A stretch of 64,000 nucleotides of DNA, from positions 62,001 to 126,000 of the forward strand of contig JAIESX010000021.1 in NCBI GenBank assembly GCA_019745555.1, in the 5' to 3' direction. The translations under genes were made by a program, and so were the position numbers. Within the stretch, counting starts at the first letter, position 1. Every line of letters begins with the position of its first letter. Of this stretch, positions 17,572 through 28,290 are shown piece after piece. This DNA comes from Burkholderiaceae bacterium. Its GTDB lineage: Bacteria; Pseudomonadota; Gammaproteobacteria; Burkholderiales; Burkholderiaceae_C. The notes beneath the pieces are model-generated. The model saw nothing but the letters and a program-made list of their open reading frames with translations. It was not told where the DNA came from and ran no database searches.

Positions 17572-18213
17572 TCAGCTCGCAGGTTGCAGCAGCACGACCA
17601 GTGCGCCCGCGCCGCCCTCGGCCGGCCGCGCCTGCACAAAGGCGAGCACTTCCTTCTTCTGCGCCAGCCAGCTCTGCACGCGGCCCTTGAGCACCGGGGT
17701 CTTGCCGGGTGAACCCAGGCCCTTGCCATGGACCACGCGCACGCAGCGCAGGCCCTGCTTCTGCGCGTCGCGGATGAACTGGCCCAGGGCTACTCTTGCA
17801 TCTTCGGTGCGCAGGCCGTGCAGGTCGAGCTGGCGCTGGATGGCCCAGTCGCCGCGGCGCAGCTTGCGCGTGACGTCGGGGCCGATGCCGGGGCGGCGGT
17901 AGCTCAGGTGCTCGTCGACCTCTAGCAGGGTGCTGGCGTCGAACTCGTCGCTGAGGGTCTCCTGCAGCGCGGCCTCTTCATCGCGCTGGCGCTGGATCGG
18001 CACGGGCCTGGGCTTCTCGTGCCGCAGCGGTGCCTTGGCAGGCACGGCGAGCGGCTGTACCTTGCCGGCGGCCTGCAGGAACAGATCACGGTCGGCTGTA
18101 GCCTGGCGCGCGCGGCGTTGTTCCTCGGCCTTGCGTTCGGCCTCGGCCTTGGCCTGGGCTTCGATGGCCTTCTTGACCTGCTTGAGGTCGGCCAGTGTAT
18201 GGACTTTCACCAT
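17572..18213 (-). CDS. Smr-domain protein (SmrA/YfcN-like)
   Basis: 213 aa. A basic, Ala/Lys/Glu-rich coiled N-terminus (residues 1-60) and linker precede a C-terminal Smr domain (about 125-210) with the LDLHGL, VRVVHGKGLGS and KGRVQSWL motifs. Stand-alone Smr proteins are nucleic-acid binding, with nicking endonuclease or RNA-cleaving activity reported for some; the role here is unknown. The ATG overlaps the radC stop by four bases, so the two genes are coupled. Confidence 0.88.
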   Translation of the reverse strand: MVKVHTLADLKQVKKAIEAQAKAEAERKAEEQRRARQATADRDLFLQAAGKVQPLAVPAKAPLRHEKPRPVPIQRQRDEEAALQETLSDEFDASTLLEVDEHLSYRRPGIGPDVTRKLRRGDWAIQRQLDLHGLRTEDARVALGQFIRDAQKQGLRCVRVVHGKGLGSPGKTPVLKGRVQSWLAQKKEVLAFVQARPAEGGAGALVVLLQPAS

Positions 18214-18887
18214 CAGAGCAGGCCTTTCTCGGCCATGGACAAGGCCAGGCCCGGCGCCACGATCACATGGTCCAGCACGCGCACATCGATCAGGGCCAGC
18301 GCGGCCTTGAGCGCCTGGGTCAGGGTCTCGTCGGCGCGCGATGGCTGGACCGTGCCGCTGGGATGGTTGTGGGCCAGCACCACGGCCGCGGCGTGGTGGT
18401 GCAGGGCGCGCAGCACAACCTCACGCGGGTAGACGCTGGTTTGCGCCAGCGTGCCGCGGAACATTTCCTCCAGGGCCAGCAGGCGGTGCTGGTTGTCCAG
18501 GAAGAGCACGGCAAAGCATTCGTGCTTCTTGCTCGCGAGCTGCAGCTGCAGGTAGTCCTTGACGGCCTGGGGTGAATCGAGTGCTGCGCGCTCGCGCAGT
18601 TGCTCGGCCAGGGCCCGGCGGGCCAGCTCCAGCACGGCCATCAGTTCAGCGCGCTTGGCGGGCCCCAGGCCCTTGACGCGCTGGAGGTCGTCGGCGCTGG
18701 CGTGCAGCAGGCCGGCCAGGCCACCAAAGCTGTCGACCAGCTCCTGGGCCAGCTGCAGCACGCCCTTGCCGGCCAGGCCGGTGCGCAGCAGCAGGGCCAG
18801 CAGTTCGGCGTCCGACAGCGCCCCCGGACCGCGGGCCAGCAGCTTCTCGCGCGGTTGGGCGTCGAGGGGAATGTCCTTCAGGGGCAT
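18213..18887 (-). CDS. radC: RadC-like JAB-domain protein
   Basis: 224 aa. An N-terminal helix-hairpin-helix region (about residues 1-95, including [13 protein letters not shown]) precedes an MPN/JAB1-like domain (100-224). The metal-site motif is [16 protein letters not shown], the H-x-H-P-S-G-x4-S-x2-D arrangement of the family. Despite the name, a DNA repair role has not held up for E. coli RadC, and the biochemical function is uncertain. It heads a two-gene unit with smr and is divergent from fkpB, 47 bases away. Confidence 0.92.
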   Translation of the reverse strand: MPLKDIPLDAQPREKLLARGPGALSDAELLALLLRTGLAGKGVLQLAQELVDSFGGLAGLLHASADDLQRVKGLGPAKRAELMAVLELARRALAEQLRERAALDSPQAVKDYLQLQLASKKHECFAVLFLDNQHRLLALEEMFRGTLAQTSVYPREVVLRALHHHAAAVVLAHNHPSGTVQPSRADETLTQALKAALALIDVRVLDHVIVAPGLALSMAEKGLL

Positions 18888-18904
18888 GCCGGAACCTGAA
18901 AAAT

Positions 18905-18910
18905 TACAAT
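18905..18910 (+). promoter_or_regulatory. -10 element for fkpB-ispH
   Basis: TACAAT in the gap between divergent radC and fkpB predicts a transcription start near 18917, leaving an 18-base leader before the fkpB ATG. Confidence 0.5.
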
Positions 18911-18934
18911 GGAGCCCAGTTTATCGGGACTTCC

Positions 18935-19384
18935 ATGACCTCCACCCCCGCCCGGGTCCAGCCCGGCTCCTTCCTCACCCTGCATTACCGCCTGGCCGGT
19001 CCTGCCGGGGACATCATCAACACCTTCGGCGGTAAGCCGGCCACGCTGACCATCGGCACCGGTGAGCTGGCGCCCGGTGTCGAGGCGGCGCTGATCGGGC
19101 TGGAAGAGGGAACCCATACCACGCTGCAGCTGCCGGCCGGCGCCTATGGCGAGAAGAACCCGGACATGCAGCAGTGGCTGTCCCGCAAGGAGCTGCGTGA
19201 GCTCGGCGACCCGAACGAGGAGTACCGCGTCGGCGACGTGGTGCATTTCCCCACGCCGGACCGCAAGGGGCAGTTCGGTGGCGTGGTGGTGCAGCTGGGC
19301 GAGCAGGCCGTGCTTTTCGACTTCAACCACCCGCTGGCGGGCCAGCCTGTGAGTTTCGAAGTCCAGCTGATCGGAGTGCTCTGA
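18935..19384 (+). CDS. fkpB: FKBP-type peptidyl-prolyl isomerase (SlpA/FkpB type)
   Basis: 149 aa with no signal peptide. The fold is the SlyD/SlpA kind: two FKBP half-segments ([28 protein letters not shown]) flank an insert-in-flap region (about residues 70-125), and the C-terminus reads [22 protein letters not shown]. It lacks SlyD's His-rich tail. It is a predicted cytosolic prolyl isomerase and chaperone. It sits two bases upstream of ispH, an arrangement seen widely in proteobacteria. Confidence 0.93.
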   Translation: MTSTPARVQPGSFLTLHYRLAGPAGDIINTFGGKPATLTIGTGELAPGVEAALIGLEEGTHTTLQLPAGAYGEKNPDMQQWLSRKELRELGDPNEEYRVGDVVHFPTPDRKGQFGGVVVQLGEQAVLFDFNHPLAGQPVSFEVQLIGVL

Positions 19385-19386
19385 GC

Positions 19387-20328
19387 ATGACCGACCAGTC
19401 CGAAATCATCCTCGCCGAGCCGCGCGGCTTCTGTGCCGGCGTGGACCGCGCCATCGAGATCGTCGAGCGCGCGCTGGCCAAGTATGGCCGGCCCATCTAC
19501 GTGCGCCACGAGATCGTGCACAACACCTATGTGGTCAACGACCTCAAGGCCAAGGGCGCGATCTTCATCGAGGAGCTCAGCGATGTACCGCCCGGCGCCA
19601 CGCTGGTGTTCTCGGCCCACGGCGTGAGCAAGGCCGTGCAGCAGGAGGCTGAACGGCGCGGCTTCCAGATCTTCGACGCCACCTGTCCGCTGGTGACCAA
19701 GGTGCATGTGGAAGTGGCCAAGCTGCACAAGGAAGGCTACGAATTCATCATGATCGGCCACAAGGGGCACCCGGAAGTCGAGGGCACCATGGGCCAGCTC
19801 GATTCCGGCATCCATCTGGTCGAGGACGAGGACGACGTGCTGCGCGTGCGGCCGGCGCAGACGAGCAAGCTGGCCGTCGTGACGCAGACCACGCTTTCCG
19901 TGGACGACGCGGCCAGCATCATGGCGGCGGTGAAGGCGCGCTTTCCCCAGGTGCGTGAGCCCAAGCAACAGGACATCTGCTACGCCACGCAGAACCGGCA
20001 GGACGCGGTGAAGATCCTCAGCCCGCAGGTGGACGTGGTCATCGTCGTCGGCAGCCCCACGAGCTCCAACAGCAATCGTCTGCGCGAGGTGGCCAAGAAG
20101 CTCGGCACCGATGCCTATATGGTGGACAACGCGGACGAGCTCCAGCCCGAATGGTTCGAGGGCAAGACCCGCGTGGGCCTGACCGCCGGCGCCTCGGCCC
20201 CCGAGATCCTGGTGCAGCAGGTGATCGAACGCATCAAGGCCCTGGGGGCCGTGGCCGTGCGCAAGATGGACGGGATCGAGGAGACGATCAAGTTTCCGTT
20301 GCCCAAGGGCTTGAAGCTGGACGCTTGA
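19387..20328 (+). CDS. ispH: 4-hydroxy-3-methylbut-2-enyl diphosphate reductase
   Basis: 313 aa, full length. It catalyses the last step of the MEP isoprenoid pathway, converting HMBPP to IPP and DMAPP. The three cysteines that bind the iron-sulfur cluster are present at C16 (EPRGFCAGV), C100 (DATCPLV) and C198 (QDICYAT), along with the substrate-binding histidines (H45, H78, H128) and the SNSNRL motif. Cytosolic. It is cotranscribed with fkpB and followed by a large inverted-repeat element before serS. Confidence 0.97.
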   Translation: MTDQSEIILAEPRGFCAGVDRAIEIVERALAKYGRPIYVRHEIVHNTYVVNDLKAKGAIFIEELSDVPPGATLVFSAHGVSKAVQQEAERRGFQIFDATCPLVTKVHVEVAKLHKEGYEFIMIGHKGHPEVEGTMGQLDSGIHLVEDEDDVLRVRPAQTSKLAVVTQTTLSVDDAASIMAAVKARFPQVREPKQQDICYATQNRQDAVKILSPQVDVVIVVGSPTSSNSNRLREVAKKLGTDAYMVDNADELQPEWFEGKTRVGLTAGASAPEILVQQVIERIKALGAVAVRKMDGIEETIKFPLPKGLKLDA

Positions 20329-20370
20329 GTTCTTGTCTTGCTGCCCTTTTTGCCTGGCGGCGCTCGTTTC

Positions 20371-22703
<2,333 letters not shown>

Positions 22704-22726
22704 CCCTGGGCGCGCCCCCCCGATTC

Positions 22727-23404
22727 ATGCGCCTCCTGATCCTCGAAGACGATCCGCAGCTGGGTGAAGCACTCAGCGGCGGCCTGCGCCAGCAGGGCCA
22801 TGTGGTGGACTGGTTCACCTCGGGCCCGCCGGCCGACGCGGCCATCCGCAGCACGTCCTACGACGCCATGGTGCTGGATCTGGGCCTGCCGGGCACGGAC
22901 GGCCTGGTCTGGCTGCGCCGCTGGCGCCAGGGCGGACTGGCCCTGCCCGTGCTGGTGCTGACCGCGCGCGACACCGTGGAGCAGCGCATCGAGGGCCTGG
23001 ATGTCGGCGCCGACGACTATCTGATCAAGCCCATCACCCTGGACGAGCTGGCGGCGCGCCTGCGCGCCATGCTGCGCCGTTCGGCGGGCCGTGCCACCCA
23101 GGCGGAGTGGGTGCATGGCGCCTTGCGTTACGACCCGGCCAGCAAGCAGGTGCGCTGGAAGGAGCGGCCCGTGGAGCTGACCGGCCGCGAGACCGCCCTG
23201 CTGGAGGTGCTGCTCAAGAACCCGCAGCGCGTGCTCTCCAAGGCCCAGCTGATGGAGCAGCTCTACGACTGGAGCGGTGGCGAACCCGAGAGCAATGCGC
23301 TGGAGGTGCACATCCACCACCTGCGTCGCAAGATCGCCCCGGGCCTGGTGCGCACCATCCGTGGTCTGGGCTATGCGCTGGGCGCGGCCGAGGAGGTGGC
23401 ATGA
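22727..23404 (+). CDS. OmpR-family response regulator (QseB/TctD-like)
   Basis: 225 aa from the ATG at 22727. The receiver domain (1-120) has D51 in MVLDLGLPG, with DDYLIKP carrying the conserved lysine. The C-terminal winged helix spans about 128-222, including VHIHHLRRKI and a GLGYAL end. Its stop overlaps the start of the sensor kinase (ATGA). No structural target is obvious nearby; the closest relatives by style are QseB, TctD and PmrA. Confidence 0.92.
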   Translation: MRLLILEDDPQLGEALSGGLRQQGHVVDWFTSGPPADAAIRSTSYDAMVLDLGLPGTDGLVWLRRWRQGGLALPVLVLTARDTVEQRIEGLDVGADDYLIKPITLDELAARLRAMLRRSAGRATQAEWVHGALRYDPASKQVRWKERPVELTGRETALLEVLLKNPQRVLSKAQLMEQLYDWSGGEPESNALEVHIHHLRRKIAPGLVRTIRGLGYALGAAEEVA

Positions 23405-24732
23405 GCCTGCGCCGCCGCCTGCTGGTCTATCTGCTGATCTGTGCGCCGGTGGTGTGGCTGCTGGCGCTGACGGCCTCGTCCTTCCGCGCGCGCACCGAGG
23501 TCAACGAGCTTTTCGACACCGAGATGATCCGCCTGGCCCGCCAGGTGCAGCTCACCCTCATCGGTGTGAACGCCGACGACGACCGGCTGGGTGTGCCGGC
23601 CTCGCCGCTGGGGGGGGAGGCCGACCTGGACGACCTGGCCATCGCGGTCTGGGACCGGCAGGGCAAGGTGGTGCTGGTCGACCGCGAGGGCGCGCAGCTG
23701 CCGCTGCGGCCCGATGCCGTGGGCTTCGTCGACCTCACGGTCAACGCGCAGCCCTGGCGCGCCTACTACCTGCAGTCGCCCGACGGCGAATGGCTGGTGG
23801 CGGCCGGCCAGAACCTCTACGAACGCGATGAGCTGGTCTACGACCTGATCGGCAGCCAGCTGATTCCCTGGCTGCTCATGCTGCCCATCCTGCTGCTGGC
23901 CATGGGCTGGGCCGTGCGCGAGGCACTGGCGCCCATGCGTGCCGTGGCCGATGAGCTGCAGCAGCGTGGTGCCGACGACCTGCAGCCCATCCCGGTGGCG
24001 ACGGCGCCGGTGGAGCTGCAGCCCATGCTGCAGGCCATGAACGAGCTGTTCGGGCGCATCGAGACCACGCTGGCGCGCGAACGCCGCTTCACCGCCGATG
24101 CGGCGCACGAGCTGCGCACCCCGCTGGCCGTGCTCAGCGCACAGTGGGACCGGCTGCGCGGGGCACAGGCCGAGGCGGAGCGCGAGCAGGCCATGCAGGC
24201 CCTGCGCAGCGGCATCGAGCGCATGGCCCGTCTGGTCGACCAGCTGCTGCGCCTGTCCCGGCTCGAGGCCGCGCAGGGCCTGGCACAGCGGCAGGCGCTG
24301 GACTGGCCGGCCGTGGCCCGCGAGGCCCTGGGGGAGGTGTTGCCGCTGGCCGAGCGCCGCCACATCCAGTTCGACTGCCGCTGGCCCGCGGCGCCGCAGC
24401 TGCCGCCGGCCTGGCAGGGTGACGCCTCGCTCATGACGGTGCTGCTGCGCAATCTGCTGGACAATGCCGCGCGCTACGCGCCCTCGGGCAGCACGGTCAC
24501 GCTGCAGTTCGACGCCGAGCGGCTGACGGTGGAGAACGCGGGGCCGGCCCTGAGCGATGCGGAGCTGGCGCGCCTGGGCGAGCGCTTCCATCGCCCCGAC
24601 GGGCAGGTCGAGAGCGGCAGCGGCCTGGGCGTGTCGATCGCCCGGCGTATCGCCGAGCTGCACGGCCTGGTCTTGCGCTACCGTGCCCGGCCGGACGGCA
24701 CGGGCGTGGTGGCCGAGCTCAGCCGCGTCTGA
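23401..24732 (+). CDS. Sensor histidine kinase (QseC/TctE-like)
   Basis: 443 aa. Transmembrane segments lie at about residues 8-27 and 158-180, flanking a periplasmic two-component sensor N-terminal domain (PF08521 style, FDTEMIRLARQVQ). HAMP-like, HisKA (H in AAHELRTPLAVL, about 237) and HATPase_c (NLLDNAARYAP, GSGLGVSIARRIAELH) domains follow. It pairs with the response regulator just upstream, whose stop codon it overlaps. The ligand is unknown: TctE relatives sense tricarboxylates and QseC relatives have been linked to catecholamines, so neither should be assumed. Its stop abuts that of the convergent TPR gene. Confidence 0.92.
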   Translation: MSLRRRLLVYLLICAPVVWLLALTASSFRARTEVNELFDTEMIRLARQVQLTLIGVNADDDRLGVPASPLGGEADLDDLAIAVWDRQGKVVLVDREGAQLPLRPDAVGFVDLTVNAQPWRAYYLQSPDGEWLVAAGQNLYERDELVYDLIGSQLIPWLLMLPILLLAMGWAVREALAPMRAVADELQQRGADDLQPIPVATAPVELQPMLQAMNELFGRIETTLARERRFTADAAHELRTPLAVLSAQWDRLRGAQAEAEREQAMQALRSGIERMARLVDQLLRLSRLEAAQGLAQRQALDWPAVAREALGEVLPLAERRHIQFDCRWPAAPQLPPAWQGDASLMTVLLRNLLDNAARYAPSGSTVTLQFDAERLTVENAGPALSDAELARLGERFHRPDGQVESGSGLGVSIARRIAELHGLVLRYRARPDGTGVVAELSRV

Positions 24733-25389
24733 TCACTGGCCCTTGACCCTGGCCAGTAGGGTCCGGATCTCTTCACGCCGGCCGGTGTCCGCGATCTGGC
24801 GCGTCGGCCGGGGCGGCGCCTGCAGCGCGCGTTCGAGGAAAGCGACGCCTTCGGCCTGGCGGTCGTTCTCGATCAGGAACTCGCCGTAGAAGAAGTTGGG
24901 GTCGATCCCGGCGGGGTTGATCGCCAGGGCCTTCTTCAGCATCTCCTCGGCCTTGGCCTTGCTGCCGAAGGCGATGGGCCAGCCCGGCACCTTGTAGTAC
25001 AGCACGCCCAGGCTGCCGTAGGCCGAGCCGTCGAGCACCTGGCCATCGATCGCGATGGCCTGCTCGTACAGCGTCTTGGCCTGCTTGACCAGGCCCAGCG
25101 CGCCCAGGCCGCCTTTTTCGCCGGCCAGGGAACTGACGACGATGCCTTCCCAGACCAGGGGCTCGCTGCGCCCGGCATAGGTGCTGCTGACCTGGTGTGC
25201 CTTCTCCGCCAGCAGCTCGAAACGCTTGATGCGGTCGGCGGCCGGGGTCTGGTAGCGGATGACTTCCCAGTCGCGCTGCAGCTCGGCGACGGCGTCGTCG
25301 ACGGGGGCGGCCAGACCCAGCAGGGGCAGGGCCAGGCCCAGGGCCAGGCCCAGGGCCAGGGCCAGCAGGCCCAGACGGATCTTTCTCAT
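24733..25389 (-). CDS. Exported TPR-repeat protein, last gene of the hemolysin-family/AMP-ligase operon
   Basis: 218 aa. The signal peptide is an unusual Leu/Ala/Gly run (residues 5-28, LGLLALALGLALGLALPLLG) encoded by a tandem 12-base repeat at about 25329-25366, with a likely cleavage after GLAAP. The mature part is helical, with TPR-like units at about 95-115 (LVKQAKTLYEQAIAIDG), 135-160 (KAEEMLKKALAINP) and 168-190 (FLIENDRQAEGVAFLERAL). It is a probable periplasmic scaffold, function unknown. The ATG overlaps the SDR stop, so it belongs to the operon starting at 28922. Confidence 0.8.
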   Translation of the reverse strand: MRKIRLGLLALALGLALGLALPLLGLAAPVDDAVAELQRDWEVIRYQTPAADRIKRFELLAEKAHQVSSTYAGRSEPLVWEGIVVSSLAGEKGGLGALGLVKQAKTLYEQAIAIDGQVLDGSAYGSLGVLYYKVPGWPIAFGSKAKAEEMLKKALAINPAGIDPNFFYGEFLIENDRQAEGVAFLERALQAPPRPTRQIADTGRREEIRTLLARVKGQ

Positions 25390-26165
25390 GAGGTGACTCC
25401 TTCGGTGGTGGGGGTGGCCGCCTTGAGCTGGCGGCGATGCTTCTTGAAACTGCCGTCGAGCAGGGGCGGGAAGGCGCCGTTCAGCCGCACGCCCAGGCGC
25501 TCGGGCCAGCCGATGTAGCGCTCCGAGGCCTCGCTTTCGATCAGCTGCAGCAGGTCCCGGGCGACCCGCTCGGGGCTGTCGCAGGCGGTGCCCGTGGCGC
25601 GGTTGTAGGCCTCGGCTGCAGGGTCGTTGAAGGCGGTGCGCGTGCTGCGTGGCGCCAGCAGCTGCACCTGCACCGTGGTGTCGGCCAGTTCGCGTCGCAG
25701 TGCTTCGGCAAAGCCGTGCAGGCCGGCCTTGCTGGCGGTGTAGAGGCTGAAGCCCGGCAGGCCGATGCGGCCCAGCGCCGAGCCCACGAAGACGAGCTGC
25801 GCCTGGGGCTGGCGCAGCAGCTGCGGCAGCAGGGCCTGCGTGAGCTGCATGGGCGCGAGCAGATTGGCCGTCAGCACGCTTTGCATCTGGGCCGGTGTCA
25901 GCTGCGACAGGGCGCCGAAGCCGGGCAGGCCGGCGGCGTGAATGACGATATTGGCGCCCCAGCTGCCGGCGGCGCGCACCACGCGCTGGATGCCCTCGGC
26001 GGTGCCAAGATCGGCCTGCACCCAGCGCAGGTCGGGTGCGTCCCGCTGAGGGGTGCGACTCACGCCCAGCACCTGGGCGCCGGCCTGCTGCAGGGCGGCG
26101 ACCATGGCCCGGCCGATGCCACCGCTGGCGCCGGTGATGAGTACACGCGCTTGCGCGGGCTTCAT
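25386..26165 (-). CDS. SDR oxidoreductase of the hemolysin-family/AMP-ligase operon
   Basis: 259 aa from the ATG at 26165. It has a TGASGGIG loop at about 11-18, HAAG, a Ser in VGSALG and YTASK. The cofactor region GVSRTPQR has Arg residues that favour NADPH. The enzyme probably reduces a carbonyl or oxidises an alcohol of the operon's intermediate. The C-terminal 45 residues (IGWPERLGVRLNGAFPPLLDG) resemble SDRs that act on lipid-like substrates, but that is an impression. It overlaps its upstream and downstream neighbours by four bases each. Confidence 0.85.
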   Translation of the reverse strand: MKPAQARVLITGASGGIGRAMVAALQQAGAQVLGVSRTPQRDAPDLRWVQADLGTAEGIQRVVRAAGSWGANIVIHAAGLPGFGALSQLTPAQMQSVLTANLLAPMQLTQALLPQLLRQPQAQLVFVGSALGRIGLPGFSLYTASKAGLHGFAEALRRELADTTVQVQLLAPRSTRTAFNDPAAEAYNRATGTACDSPERVARDLLQLIESEASERYIGWPERLGVRLNGAFPPLLDGSFKKHRRQLKAATPTTEGVTS

Positions 26166-26848
26166 GCGGCCACCTCTTCGGTGTGTTCGGTAGTCTGCGG
26201 CAGCGGCAGGCCGCGGAAGACATCGCCATAGAGCCGGTAGAAGGCGCGCGCGGCATGCACGATGGCCGCCTGGTCGGCGGGGTCGGTGATGCGGTCCATC
26301 AGCAGCGCGAAGTGCGCCGTGTGCTCCTGGTCCAGGGTGCCGTGCGAGCGCAGGTAGCTGAAGGCGCTGTCGGGCAGGCCCAGCGGCTTCTGGATCGCAT
26401 CGGCCGCCTGCAGGGCCAGGGCCACGCTGGTCCCCTCGAGCACGTGCACCATGCCGAAGAATCCGAGCGGATTGCCGCGCGCGATGGTGTCGTAGGCGTA
26501 GGCCACCATGACTTCGGTGGCATGTGCCGGCCGGCCGTGGCGCACGGCTTCGGCGTCCGCGCCGCAGGCGCGGATGTCGTCGAGGATCCATTCGTCGTGG
26601 CCAGCCTCTTCCTCGATGTATTCGTCCATCGCGTCGTTGAGCCAGGCATGGTGGGCGGGCAGCGCAGCCTTGGCCGCGCGCAGCAGGGGCACGGTGTGTT
26701 TGACGTGATGGTAGGCCTCGGTCAGGAAGGCGATGTAGCTGGGCAGCGAGACTTCGCCGCGCAGCAGCACGCCCTGGATGATGGGGGCGGCCAGCAGGCC
26801 CTGGCGGGCCGCGGCGGTGTCGGTGATCAGTCGGTGGTGAAAGCTCAT
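26162..26848 (-). CDS. Haem-oxygenase-like iron-containing redox enzyme (TenA/HDO fold)
   Basis: 228 aa, all-helical. Candidate metal ligands are E44 (LTEAYHH), E81 and H84 (EEEAGHDEW), E138 (HVLEGTS), D173 and H176 or H179 (LDQEHTAHF). The spread of Glu/His pairs over successive helices matches haem-oxygenase-like di-iron oxidases such as UndA (fatty acid to terminal alkene) and related enzymes, rather than thiaminase TenA, whose catalytic Cys is missing. The reaction is unknown; O2-dependent oxidation or decarboxylation of an acyl or amino substrate is the best guess. It follows the AMP-ligase gene by 11 bases and overlaps the SDR gene. Confidence 0.75.
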   Translation of the reverse strand: MSFHHRLITDTAAARQGLLAAPIIQGVLLRGEVSLPSYIAFLTEAYHHVKHTVPLLRAAKAALPAHHAWLNDAMDEYIEEEAGHDEWILDDIRACGADAEAVRHGRPAHATEVMVAYAYDTIARGNPLGFFGMVHVLEGTSVALALQAADAIQKPLGLPDSAFSYLRSHGTLDQEHTAHFALLMDRITDPADQAAIVHAARAFYRLYGDVFRGLPLPQTTEHTEEVAA

Positions 26849-26859
26849 GGTCAGGTCCG

Positions 26860-28290
26860 TCAGAGAGGAAGGGCAAGGGGTTCGTTGAAGTCCGCGTGCG
26901 CGGCCAGGATGGCGGCGCGCTGCGGGCGGCCGTTGGCGGTGGCATAGCCGGTCTCGGCGCTGAAGGCCGCGCGCCCGCGTGTCCAGCGCGTGATGCGCGC
27001 GTAGTCGGGCAGGGTGGCGTTGGCAGCGTCCACGGCGGCCTGCAGCGCGGCGTCGGGCGTGCCGGCCTGCACGGGCCAGAGCACGGCCCACAGGCTGGGC
27101 TCGCCGTCGCCGTAGACCACGGCCTGGCGGATCGCTGCCTGCTGGCCCAGCGCGGTCTCGACCCATTCGGGCGAGATGTTGCGGCCATAGGCGCTGATGA
27201 GCACGTTCTTCTTGCGCCCGCGGAGGTGCACATAGCCCTCGGCGTCGATGTGGCCGAGGTCACCGCTGGGCCACCACTCGGGCGGGGCAGTGGCATCGCC
27301 GAGATAGCCGGCCATCAGGCTGCCCGCTACCTCGATCTCGCCGTCGTCCGCGACACGCAGGCGTGCGTGGGGCAGGGCCCGGCCCACGCTGCCCGGGCGC
27401 TGCGCACCGGGCAGGTTCAGCGTCTGCACCGAGGCACCTTCGGACAGGCCGTAGCCCTCGTAGGCAGGGATGCCCAGGGCCTGGGCCGTGGCGATCAGCG
27501 GCGCACCGACGGCAGCGCCACCCACGGCCACGAACTTCAGGCCAGCCGGCGCACGCTGGCCGCTTTGCATGAGCAGGCCCACCCAGGCGCGCAGCATCTG
27601 CGGCAGCAGGATGAGGCTGTCGGGCCGGTGGCGCAGCACCGCGGCGTGGAAGATGGCCACGTCGAATTGCGAGGAGCCTTGCCAGCCCAGCTCGCTCAGG
27701 GGCACGGTGATCAGCGTGGCGCCCTGGCGCCGTGCAGCCATCTGGCCGGCCACGTTCTCCAGCAGCACGGCGAAGGGCAGGGCGCTGAGGTGGCGCTTGA
27801 TCCCCAGCGGGCCCAGCGCCTGCACCACCCCGTCTGCGACCCGCTCCATCGCGCTCTGGCGCAGGCACACGCCCTTGGGTGCGCCCGTGCTGCCCGAGGT
27901 GTAGGTGATCTTGGCGGTGCCGCGGGGCATGGGCAGGCCTTGTGCCGGCAGGCGAGCGCAGCGCAGCGCCCGCTCCGCCACCTGTACGGGCTGCCAGGGC
28001 AGGGCGGGCCAGGCCGCGGCGGCGGCCGGCGGTGCGAGCAGGGTGTCCACGCCTGCGCTTTGGAGCGCGTGCTGGATCTGGGCCGGCGTGAAGAAGGGTG
28101 GCAAGGGCACATGCACCAGGCCGGCGCCGGCAGCCGCCTCGTCGAGCACGACGAAGGCGGCGCCGTTGTCCAGCAGCGTGGCCAGCACGCGCGTGCCCTG
28201 GGCCTGCAGCCAGGCCTGGGCGGCATCCTTGGCCGTCGCCAGTTCGGCGGCGCTCCAGTCGCGCTGGCCGTCGTGCAGCGCGATGTTCAT
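26860..28290 (-). CDS. AMP-forming acyl/aryl ligase with altered C-terminal Lys motif
   Basis: 476 aa. Adenylation motifs are present: YTSGSTGAPKG (A3), EGYGLSE (A5), SGDLG (A7), GRKKNVLISAYGRNISP (A8). The C-terminal A10 motif, which normally carries the catalytic lysine in a TxxGK context, reads TANGRPQR, so Arg455 replaces it. The N-terminal subdomain is short compared with 520-560-residue acyl-CoA synthetases. It should adenylate a carboxylic acid; transfer to CoA or to the partner proteins is open. It overlaps the upstream hemolysin-family gene (ATGA). No acyl-carrier-protein gene is visible in the window. Confidence 0.87.
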   Translation of the reverse strand: MNIALHDGQRDWSAAELATAKDAAQAWLQAQGTRVLATLLDNGAAFVVLDEAAAGAGLVHVPLPPFFTPAQIQHALQSAGVDTLLAPPAAAAAWPALPWQPVQVAERALRCARLPAQGLPMPRGTAKITYTSGSTGAPKGVCLRQSAMERVADGVVQALGPLGIKRHLSALPFAVLLENVAGQMAARRQGATLITVPLSELGWQGSSQFDVAIFHAAVLRHRPDSLILLPQMLRAWVGLLMQSGQRAPAGLKFVAVGGAAVGAPLIATAQALGIPAYEGYGLSEGASVQTLNLPGAQRPGSVGRALPHARLRVADDGEIEVAGSLMAGYLGDATAPPEWWPSGDLGHIDAEGYVHLRGRKKNVLISAYGRNISPEWVETALGQQAAIRQAVVYGDGEPSLWAVLWPVQAGTPDAALQAAVDAANATLPDYARITRWTRGRAAFSAETGYATANGRPQRAAILAAHADFNEPLALPL

